From Nematostella vectensis (lineage: Eukaryota; Cnidaria; Anthozoa; Actiniaria; Edwardsiidae), in the NCBI RefSeq assembly GCF_932526225.1, contig NC_064040.1, forward strand, positions 3,102,181 to 3,166,180: DNA of 64,000 bases, given 5' to 3'. The translations under genes and the position numbers were made by a program. Shown piece by piece: positions 49,501 to 61,500 of this stretch (positions are counted from its first letter, which is position 1; each line of letters starts with the position of its first letter). The notes under the pieces were generated by a model. The model did not search any database and was not told the DNA's origin. It worked only from the letters and a program-made list of their open reading frames with translations.

Positions 49501-52500
49501 TTCTGTAGATAGTTTTGGCATATCTCACCTGTTCTGTAGATAGTGTTGGCATATCTCAACTGTTCTGTAGATAGTGTTGGCGTATCTCACTTGTTCTGTA
49601 GATAGTGTTGGCATATCTCACCTGTTCTGTAGATAGTGTTGGCATATCTCACCTGTTCTGTAGATAGTGTTGGCATATCTCTCCTGTTCTGTAGATAGTG
49701 TTGGCATATCTTACCTGTTCTGTAGATAGTGTTGGCATATCTCACCTGTTCTGTAGATAGTGTTGGCGTATCTCACCTGTTCTGTACATAGTGTTGGCAT
49801 ATTTCACCTGTTCTGTAGATAGTTTTGGCATAGCTCACCTGTTCTGTAGATAGTTTTGGCATATCTCACCTGTTCTGTAGATAGTTTTGGCATATCTCAC
49901 CTGTTCTGTAGATAGTGTTGGCATATCTCAACTGTTCTGTAGATAGTGTTGGCGTATCTCACTTGTTCTGTAGATAGTGTTGGCATATCTCACCTGTTCT
50001 GTAGATAGTGTTGGCATATCTCACCTGTTCTGTAGAGTGCTGGCATATTTCACCTGTTCTGTAGATAGTGTTGGCATATCTCACCTGTTCTGTAGAGTGC
50101 TGGCATATCTCACCTGTTCTGTAGATAGTGTTGGCATATCTCACTTGTTCTGTAGAGTGTTGGCATATCTCACTTGTTCTGTAGAGTGTTGGCATATCTC
50201 ACTTGTTCTGTAGATAGTGTTGGCATATCTCACTTGTTCTGTAGATAGTGTTGGCATATCTCACTTGTTCTGTAGATAGTGTTGGCATATCTCACCTGTA
50301 CTGTGGATAGTGTTGGCATATCTCACCTGTTCTGTAGATAGTGTCGGCATATCTCACCTGTTCTGTAGATAGTGTCGGCATATCTCACCTGTTCTGTAGA
50401 TAGTGTCGGCATATCTCACCTGTTCTGTAGATAGTGTTGGCATATCTCACCTGTTCTGTAGATAGTGTTGGCATATCTCACCTGTTCTGTAGATAGTGTT
50501 GGCATAGCTCACCTGTTCTGTAGATAGTGTCGGCATATCTCACCTGTTCTGTAGATAGTGTTGGCATATCTCACCTGTTCTGTAGATAGTGTTGGCATAT
50601 CTCACCTGTTCTGTAGATAGTGTCGGCATATCTCACCTGTTCTGTAGATAGTGTTGGCATATCTCACCTGTTCTGTAGATAGTGTCGGCATATCTCACCT
50701 GTTCTGTAGATAGTGTTGGCATATCTCACCTGTTCTGTAGATAGTGTTGGCATATCTCACCGGTTCTGTAGATAGTGTCGGCATATCTCACCTGTTCTGT
50801 AGATAGTGTCGGCATATCTCACCTGTTCTGTAGATAGTGTCGGCATATCTCACCTGTTCTGTAGATAGTGTTGGCATATCTCACCTGTTCTGTAGATAGT
50901 GTCGGCATATCTCACCTGTTCTGTAGATAGTGTCGGCATATCTCACCTGTTCTGTAGATAGTGTTGGCATATCTCACCTGTTCTGTAGATAGTGTTGGCA
51001 TATCTCAACTGTTCTGTAGATAGTTTTGGCATATCTCACCTGTTCTGTAGATAGTGTTGGCATATCTCAACTGTTCTGTAGATAGTGTTGGCGTATCTCA
51101 CTTGTTCTGTAGATAGTGTTGGCATATCTCACCTGTTCTGTAGATAGTGTTGGCATATCTCACCTGTTCTGTAGATAGTGTTGGCATATCTCTCCTGTTC
51201 TGTAGATAGTGTTGGCATATCTTACCTGTTCTGTAGATAGTGTTGGCATATCTCACCTGTTCTGTAGATAGTGTTGGCGTATCTCACCTGTTCTGTACAT
51301 AGTGTTGGCATATTTCACCTGTTCTGTAGATAGTTTTGGCATAGCTCACCTGTTCTGTAGATAGTTTTGGCATATCTCACCTGTTCTGTAGATAGTTTTG
51401 GCATATCTCACCTGTTCTGTAGATAGTGTTGGCATATCTCAACTGTTCTGTAGATAGTGTTGGCGTATCTCACTTGTTCTGTAGATAGTGTTGGCATATC
51501 TCACCTGTTCTGTAGATAGTGTTGGCATATCTCACCTGTTCTGTAGAGTGCTGGCATATTTCACCTGTTCTGTAGATAGTGTTGGCATATCTCACCTGTT
51601 CTGTAGAGTGCTGGCATATCTCACCTGTTCTGTAGATAGTGTTGGCATATCTCACTTGTTCTGTAGAGTGTTGGCATATCTCACTTGTTCTGTAGAGTGT
51701 TGGCATATCTCACTTGTTCTGTAGATAGTGTTGGCATATCTCACTTGTTCTGTAGATAGTGTTGGCATATCTCACTTGTTCTGTAGATAGTGTTGGCATA
51801 TCTCACCTGTACTGTGGATAGTGTTGGCATATCTCACCTGTTCTGTAGATAGTGTCGGCATATCTCACCTGTTCTGTAGATAGTGTCGGCATATCTCACC
51901 TGTTCTGTAGATAGTGTCGGCATATCTCACCTGTTCTGTAGATAGTGTTGGCATATCTCACCTGTTCTGTAGATAGTGTTGGCATATCTCACCTGTTCTG
52001 TAGATAGTGTTGGCATAGCTCACCTGTTCTGTAGATAGTGTCGGCATATCTCACCTGTTCTGTAGATAGTGTTGGCATATCTCACCTGTTCTGTAGATAG
52101 TGTTGGCATATCTCACCTGTTCTGTAGATAGTGTCGGCATATCTCACCTGTTCTGTAGATAGTGTTGGCATATCTCACCTGTTCTGTAGATAGTGTCGGC
52201 ATATCTCACCTGTTCTGTAGATAGTGTTGGCATATCTCACCTGTTCTGTAGATAGTGTTGGCATATCTCACCGGTTCTGTAGATATTGTCGGCATATCTC
52301 ACCTGTTCTGTAGATAGTGTCGGCATATCTCACCTGTTCTGTAGATAGTGTCGGCATATCTCACCTGTTCTGTAGATAGTGTTGGCATATCTCACCTGTT
52401 CTGTAGATAGTGTTGGCATATCTCACTTGTTCTGTAGATAGTGTTGGCATATCTCACCTGTTCTGTAGATAGTGTTGGCATATCTCACCTGTTCTATAGA

Positions 52501-55500
52501 TAGTGTTGGCATATCTCTCCTGTTCTGTAGATAGTGTTGGCATATCTTACCTGTTCTGTAGATAGTGTTGGCATATCTCACCTGTTCTGTAGATAGTGTT
52601 GGCGTATCTCACCTGTTCTGTAGATAGTGTTGGCATATTTCACCTGTTCTGTAGATAGTTTTGGCATAGCTCACCTGTTTTGTAGATAGTGTTGGCATAT
52701 CTCACCTGTTCTGTAGATAGTTTTGGCATATCTCACCTGTTCTGTAGATAGTGTTGGCATATCTCAACTGTTCTGTAGATAGTGTTGGCGTATCTCACTT
52801 GCTCTGTAGAGTGTTGGCATATCTCACCTGTTCTGTAGATAGTGTTGGCATATCTCACCTGTTCTGTAGATAGTGTTGGCATATCTCACCTGTTCTGTAG
52901 ATAGTGTTGGCATATCTCACCTGTTCTTTAAATAGTGTTGGCAAATCTCACTTGTTCTGTAGATAGTGTCGGCATATCTCACCTGTTCTGTAGATAGTGT
53001 TGGCATATCTCACCTGTTCTGTAGATAGTGTTGGCATATCTCACCTGTTCTGTAGAGTGTTGGCATATCTCACCTGTTCTGTAGATAGTGTTGGCATATC
53101 TCACCTGTTCTGTGGATAGTGTTGGCATATCTCACCTGTACTGTAGATAGTCTTGGCATATCTCACCTTTACTTTAGATAGTGTTGGCATATCTCACCTG
53201 TCCTGTAGTCTTGGCATTTCTTACCTGTTCTGTAGATAGTGTTGGCGTATCTCACTTGTTCTGTAGATATTGTTGGCGGATCTCACCTGTTCTGTAGATA
53301 GTCTTGGCATATTTCACCTGTTCTGTAGATAGTCTTGGCATATCTCACTTGTTCTGTAGATAGTGTTGGCATATCTCACCTGTACTGTGGATAGTGTTGG
53401 CATATCTCACCTGTTCTGTAGATAGTGTTGGCATATATTACCTGTTCTGTAGATAGTGTTGGCGTATCTCACCTGTTCTGTAGATAGTGTCGGCATATCT
53501 CACCTGTTCTGTAGATAGTGTCGGCATATCTCACCTGTTCTGTAGATAGTGTTGGCATATCTCACCTGTTCTGTAGATAGTGTTGGCATATCTCACCTGT
53601 TCTGTAGATAGTGTTGGCATAGCTCACCTGTTCTGTAGATAGTGTCGGCATATCTCACCTGTTCTGTAGATAGTGTTGGCATATCTCACCTGTTCTGTAG
53701 ATAGTGTTGGCATATCTCACCTGTTCTGTAGATAGTGTCGGCATATCTCACCTGTTCTGTAGATAGTGTTGGTATATCTCACCTGTTCTGTAGATAGTGT
53801 TGGCATATCTCACCTGTTCTGTAGATAGTGTCGGCATATCTCACCTGTTCTGTAGATAGTGTTGGCATATCTCACCTGTTCTGTAGATAGTGTTGGCATA
53901 TCTCACCGGTTCTGTAGATAGTGTCGGCATATCTCACCTGTTCTGTAGATAGTGTCGGCATATCTCACCTGTTCTGTAGATAGTGTCGGCATATCTCACC
54001 TGTTCTGTAGATAGTGTTGGCATATCTCACCTGTTCTGTAGATAGTGTTGGCATATCTCACTTGTTCTGTAGATAGTGTTGGCATATCTCACCTGTTCTG
54101 TAGATAGTGTTGGCATATCTCACCTGTTCTGTAGATAGTGTTGGCATATCTCTCCTGTTCTGTAGATAGTGTTGGCATATCTTACCTGTTCTGTAGATAG
54201 TGTTGGCATATCTCACCTGTTCTGTAGATAGTGTTGGCGTATCTCACCTGTTCTGTACATAGTGTTGGCATATTTCACCTGTTCTGTAGATAGTTTTGGC
54301 ATAGCTCACCTGTTCTGACGATAGTTTTGGCATATCTCACCTGTTCTGTAGATAGTTTTGGCATATCTCACCTGTTCTGTAGATAGGGTTGGCATATCTC
54401 AACTGTTCTGTAGATAGTGTTGGCGTATCTCACTTGTTCTGTAGATAGTGTTGGCATATCTCACCTGTTCTGTAGATAGTGTTGGCATATCTCACCTGTT
54501 CTGTAGAGTGCTGGCATATTTCACCTGTTCTGTAGATAGTGTTGGCATATCTCACCTGTTCTGTAGAGTGCTGGCATATCTCACCTGTTCTGTAGATAGT
54601 GTTGGCATATCTCACTTGTTCTGTAGAGTGTTGGCATATCTCACCTGTTCTGTAGATAGTGTTGGCATATCTCACTTGTTCTGTAGATAGTGTTGGCATA
54701 TCTCACTTGCTATGTAGATAGTGTTGGCATATCTCACCTGTTCTGTAGAGTGTTGGCATATCTCACTTGTTCTGTAGATAGTGTTGGCATATCTCACTTG
54801 CTCTGTAGATAGTGTTGGCATATCTCACCTGTTCTGTAGATAGTGTTGGCATATATTACCTGTTCTGTAGATAGTGTTGGCATATCTCACCTGTTCTGTA
54901 GATAGTGTCGGCATATCTCACCTGTTCTGTGGATAGTGTCGGCATATCTCACCTGTTCTGTAGATAGTGTTGGCATATCTCACCTGTTCTGTAGATAGTG
55001 TCGGCATATCTCACCTGTTCTGTAGATAGTGTTGGCATATCTCACCTGTTCTGTAGATAGTGTTGGCATATCTCAACTGTTCTGTAGATAGTTTTGGCAT
55101 ATCTCACCTGTTCTGTAGATAGTGTTGGCATATCTCAACTGTTCTGTAGATAGTGTTGGCGTATCTCACTTGTTCTGTAGATAGTGTTGGCATATCTCAC
55201 CTGTTCTGTAGATAGTGTTGGCATATCTCACCTGTTCTGTAGATAGTGTTGGCATATCTCTCCTGTTCTGTAGATAGTGTTGGCATATCTTACCTGTTCT
55301 GTAGATAGTGTTGGCATATCTCACCTGTTCTGTAGATAGTGTTGGCGTATCTCACCTGTTCTGTACATAGTGTTGGCATATTTCACCTGTTCTGTAGATA
55401 GTTTTGGCATAGCTCACCTGTTCTGTAGATAGTTTTGGCATATCTCACCTGTTCTGTAGATAGTTTTGGCATATCTCACCTGTTCTGTAGATAGTGTTGG

Positions 55501-58500
55501 CATATCTCAACTGTTCTGTAGATAGTGTTGGCGTATCTCACTTGTTCTGTAGATAGTGTTGGCATATCTCACCTGTTCTGTAGATAGTGTTGGCATATCT
55601 CACCTGTTCTGTAGAGTGCTGGCATATTTCACCTGTTCTGTAGATAGTGTTGGCATATCTCACCTGTTCTGTAGAGTGCTGGCATATCTCACCTGTTCTG
55701 TAGATAGTGTTGGCATATCTCACTTGTTCTGTAGAGTGTTGGCATATCTCACTTGTTCTGTAGAGTGTTGGCATATCTCACTTGTTCTGTAGATAGTGTT
55801 GGCATATCTCACTTGTTCTGTAGATAGTGTTGGCATATCTCACCTGTTCTGTAGATAGTGTCGGCATATTTCACTTGTTCTGTAGAGTGTTGGCATATCT
55901 CACTTGTTCTGTAGATAGTGTTGGCATATCTCACTTGTTCTGTAGATAGTGTTGGCATATCTCACTTGTTCTGTAGATAGTGTTGGCATATCTCACTTGT
56001 TCTGTAGATAGTGTTGGCATATCTCACCTGTTCTGTAGATAGTGTCGGCATATTTCACCTGTTCTGTAGATAGTGTTGGCATATCTCACCTGTTCTGTAG
56101 ATAGTGTTTGCATATATCACTTGTTCTGTAGATAGTGTTGGCATATCTCACTTGTTCTGTAGATAGTGTTGGCATATCTCACTTGCTCTGTAGATAGTGT
56201 TGGCATATCTCACTTGCTCTGTAGATAGTGTTGGCATATCTCACCTGTTCTGTAGATAGTGTTGGCATATCTCACCTGTACTGTAGATAGTGTTGGCATA
56301 TCTCACCTGTTCTGTGGATAGTCTTGGCATATTTCACCTGTACTGTAGATAGTGTTGGCATATCTCACCTGTTCTGTGGATAGTGTTGGCATATCTCACC
56401 TGTTCTGTAGATAGTGTTGGCATATCTCACTTGTTCTGTGGATAGTATTGGCATATCTCACCTGTTCTGTAGATACTGTTAGCATCGATCGCGCTGCAAT
56501 GTTCTCCGCTACTGCACTTCGGGTTGCAGTCTTTCGGGTTCGCTTTCCCGTACCGCCCAAAGCTAACTCCACAGCTGCAAACGGCGTAGTTTTTAACACC
56601 TGCGAAGTGGAATCCTTTTTTCTTGCATCTCTCAACACACACCTCCGAGGCAGACAGTGTTCCATCGAGCAGTGATTGGTCGCCCCATAGGTCACGTGGC
56701 GTGCCCTCTTTGTAACAGCCCAGGTATTGAGAAATCATGGTTTCTATAAGGAACACGTTGAAAATGTTATTGCTTGTTTGGGTACACTGTTCGTAGACTT
56801 GGCTTCACAGTATTCACTGTTTTTTCTCTTCCATCAAACAGCCGCCCCATAGCCTACGCTATTTCGCCAATGACGCATCAAATTTGTTATTTTGAATGTA
56901 CTTTTGCATTTTCTATTTCAAACGACAAAGAAGCATTTCGCTACGCCCATTCTGTATTTCGCTACGCCCATTCTATATTTTGCTACGCGCATTTCGCTAC
57001 GCCCATTCTACATTTCCCTACGCCCATTTCGCATTTTGCTACGCCCATTCTGCATTTCGCTACGTCCATTCTGCATTTTGCTACGCACATTTCGCAACGC
57101 CCATTCTGCATTTCGCTACGCCCATTCTGCATTTCGCTACGCCCATTCTGCATTTTGCTACGCCCATTCTGCATTTCGCTACGCCCATTCTGCATTTCGC
57201 TACGCCCATTCTGCATTTTGCTACGCCCATTCTGTATTTCGCTACCACCATTCTGCATTTCGCTACTCCCATTCTGTATTTCGCTACAACAATTCTGCAT
57301 TTCGCTACTCCCATTCTGTGTTTCGCTACAACCATTCTGTATTTCGCTACGCCCATTCTGTATTTCGCTACGCCCATTCTGTATTTCGCTACGTCCATTC
57401 TGTATTTCGCTACGCCCATTCTGTATTTCGCTACGCCCATTCTGTATTTCGCTACGCCCATTCTGTATTTCGCTACAACCATTCTGCATTTTGCTACTCC
57501 CATTCTGTATTTCGCTACAACTATTCTGTATTTCGCTACGCCCATTCTGTATTTCGCTACGCCCATTCTGTATTTCGCATAGCACGTACCTACTCTGTAG
57601 ACGGAGTTGATCATACTTCCACCGCACTTGAGGTTGCTGTTCCCCTGACATCCGTAGCTACAACTGCTGTCTGCCAACCCATATACACCTCCGTAGTCGT
57701 TGTCGCATCGACACTCGGTGGTGTCCTGCAGACCGAAGAACATGTATCCAAGCTGAAGACACCTGAAACAGACACAAAGTAGCTTGGGTAAACGGATACA
57801 GAGTAGTTTGGTAAACGGATACAGAGTAGTTTGTGTAAACGGATACAGAGTAGTTTGGGTAAACGGATACAGAGTAGTTTGGGTAAACGGATACAGAGTA
57901 GTTTGGGTAAATGGATACAGAGTAGTTTGGGTAAACGGATACAAAGTAGTTTGGGTAAATGGATACAGTTTGGGTAAACGGATACAGATTAGTTTGGGTA
58001 AACGGATACAGAGTAGTTTGGGTAAATGGATACCGAGTAGTTTGGGTAAGCGGATACAAAGTAGTTTGGGTAAATGGATACAGTTTGGGTAAACGGATAC
58101 AGAGTGGTTTGGGTAAACGGATACAGAGTGGTTTGGGTAAACGAATACAGAGTCGTTTGGGTAAACGAATACAGAGTCGTTTGGGTAAACGGACACAGAG
58201 TGGTGTGGATAAACGGACACAGAGTGGTGTGGATAAACGGATACAGAGTGGTGTGGGTAAACGGATACAGAGTAGTTTGGGTAAACGGATACAGAGTAGT
58301 TTGGGTAAACGGATACAGAGTAGTTTGGGTAAACGGATACAGAGTAGTTTGGGTAAACGGATACAGAGTAGTTTGGGTAAACGGATACAGAGTAGTTTGG
58401 GTAAACGAATACAGAGTAGTTTGGGTAAATGGATACAGAGTAGTTTGAGTAAATGGATACAGAGTAGTTTGGGTAAATGGATACAGAGTAGTTTGGGTAA

Positions 58501-61500
58501 ATGGATACAGAGTAGTTTCGTTAAATGGATACAGAGCAGTTTGGGTAAACGGATACAAAGTAGTTTGGGTAAATGGATACAGTTTGGGTAAACGGATACA
58601 GAGTAGTTTGGGTAAACGGATACAGAGTAGTTTGGGTAAATGGATACAGAGTAGTTTGGGTAAACGGATACAAAGTAGTTTGGGTAAATGGATACAGTTT
58701 GGGTAAACGGATACAGAGTGGTTTGGGTAAACGGATACAGAGTGGTTTGGGTAAACGGACACAGAGTGGTGTGGGTAAACGGATACAGAGTGGTGTGGGT
58801 GAACGGATACAGAGTGGTGTGGGTAAACGGATACAGAGTAGTTTGTGTAAACGGATACAGGGTAGTTTTGGTAAACGAATACAGAGTAGTTTGGGTAAAT
58901 GGATACAGAGTAGTTTTTGTAAACGGATACAGAGTAATTTGGGTAAACGGATACAGAGTAATTTGGGTAAACGGATACAGAGTAGTTTGGGTAAACGGAT
59001 ACCGAGTAGTTTGGGTAAACGGATACAGAGTAGTTTGGGTAAACGAATACAGAGTAGTTTGGGTAAATGGATACAGAGTAGTTTGGGTAAACGGATACAG
59101 AGTAGTTTGGGTAAACGGATACAGAGTAGTTTGGGTAAATGGATACAGTTTGGGTAAACGGATACAGAGTAGTTTGGGTAAACGGATACAGAGTAGTTTG
59201 GGTAAATGGATACAGAGTAGTTTGGGTAAACGGATACAAAGTAGTTTGGGTAAATGGATACAGTTTGGGTAAACGGATACAGAGTGGTTTGGGTAAACGG
59301 ATACAGAGTGGTTTGGGTAAACGGACACAGAGTGGTGTGGGTAAACGGATACAGAGTGGTGTGGGTGAACGGATACAGAGTGGTGTGGGTAAACGGATAC
59401 AGAGTAGTTTGTGTAAACGGATACAGGGTAGTTTTGGTAAACGAATACAGAGTAGTTTGGGTAAATGGATACAGAGTAGTTTTTGTAAACGGATACAGAG
59501 TAATTTGGGTAAACGGATACAGAGTAATTTGGGTAAACGGATACAGAGTAGTTTGGGTAAACGGATACCGAGTAGTTTGGGTAAACGGATACAGAGTAGT
59601 TTGGGTAAACGAATACAGAGTAGTTTGGGTAAATGGATACAGAGTAGTTTGGGTAAACGGATACAGAGTAGTTTGGGTAAACGGATACAGAGTAGTTTGG
59701 GTAAACGGATTCAGATTAGTTTGGGTAAATGGATACAGAGTAGTTTGGGTAAACGGATACAGAGTAGTTTGGGTAAACGGATACAGAGTAGTTTGGGTAA
59801 ATGGATACAGAGTAGTTTGGGTAAATGGATACAGAGTAGTTTGGGTTATAGAGCACATACACAGAATGTTTTAATGGAACACGATTAAATTTTGTTTTTC
59901 TCAAGATTGGTCGATCGAAGTACATATATGATGATGGTTCACATGTGAGGCACGTGCTAGAACTGATAAAATTCACAACAACGTACAACGTTATTTTACT
60001 TTGTTATTGGCGTGTGACTGTGGTGTGAAGTAGGATGTTCTGCGTTTCGATCTTAGCAATGCCTTCACTTACTTTGCGAGACATTTGAGCGGTGTTTGTC
60101 CTGAGATTCGAATACCGTAGACGAGGTCACGTGGAATGGTGTCCTTATAACATCCCATGTACAAATCCGGGGGGAGAGCTATGGAAGCGTGAGATATTTG
60201 AATTAGAAGTGTCCTAGAGCCCGTGTCATGATCTGGGGGAGTGGAGGAAAGGGAGAGCTATAGAATCGTGAGATATTTGATTAAGAAGTGTCCTAGAGCC
60301 CGTGTCATGATCTGGGGGAGGGGAGGAAGGGGAGAGCTATGGAAGCGTGAGATATTTGAATTAGAAGTGTCCTAGACCCTGTGTCATGATCTGGGGGAGG
60401 GGAGGAAGGGGAGAGCTATGGAAGCGTGAGATATTTGATTAAGAAGTGTCCTAGAGCCGTGTCATGATCTGGGGGAGGGGAGGGTGGATTCAAATCAACA
60501 GCCACCACGCCGGTAGCTGTCAGTACGTGCATAACGCTCAAAATGATTAGATATATAGATCCGCATATCCGTTTGTAAACATGCCCCCAGGTTCGAAAGC
60601 CCATCTAGGGGAGGCACTTAGATTATTTACGGACTGGTTTGATAACAATAACTAGAAGGTATCTCCCAGCAGAAAAGCAAATTCTACACACTATTATACT
60701 AGATCTTTTTATTTATTCGTCGGTAAATAAGTCTATTCAAGCGTTTTGGGTGTAGAATCTTCTCGGGAACTGTTCTTCTTTTGTGTGCATATCAATTTAT
60801 TTAAGATGTGAATATTTCTACTCCAGCAGCATCTCCCATATTTTTTGTAAATGCCAGGAAATAAGCAGAGCCGGTTTAATGTGTTGAGGGTGGGATCCTG
60901 GAACATTCACGGTTTCAAAAGCAAAATCCTAGGAAACAAACTTGATTTATACAAGGTCAAGAATATTCTGAATAGGCATGGTATTTTCAGCCTTGTTGAA
61001 GCCCCTGCCAGATACGAAACCAATGTAGCCGCTTACAATTTCAAATACTACCGTATATCTAGAGAAGCCAGCAGAAATGGGAGAAATTACGGTGGAATTG
61101 GTATTCTCGTTAGCAACCGTGTAAGTGAGGGAATTTAAACATACCCAGAAAAAGCAATATCTCACTATGGTTAAACTCGATAAAAAGTCCAATATATTGG
61201 TACAATAAGCCCGTAGGAATACGAACAGTGACTCTTTATTTGATGAGCTAGAGGAAGAGGTAACTTCTTTTTCGAATGGATTCCTTTTCCCACTTGATAC
61301 TTTGCTAGGGTGACAAAATGGCGGCTGACAGAGGCTGTTTAAGACTGAAGAGTGTGCGCCATGGAGAAAACACATGCAACCAAAGCGAGCGAGCGTCACA
61401 GTTCGGCAGAATGGTATGGAGAGAGAGAGTAGAACAAAGAATACCCACACTAATTAGATTGCCACTGCGTTCAAGGAAAGCCTCCAGGATGTGTCAGATA

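Noticed and set aside
45311-56480. CRISPR-like array
   Set aside because: Units are contiguous 31-bp copies without unique spacers, in a eukaryotic intron.
57081-59858. Long open frames (up to about 550 codons) on both strands
   Set aside because: They are translations of 21- and 24-bp tandem repeats with periods divisible by three. They lie in introns of gene I and show no domain or codon signal.
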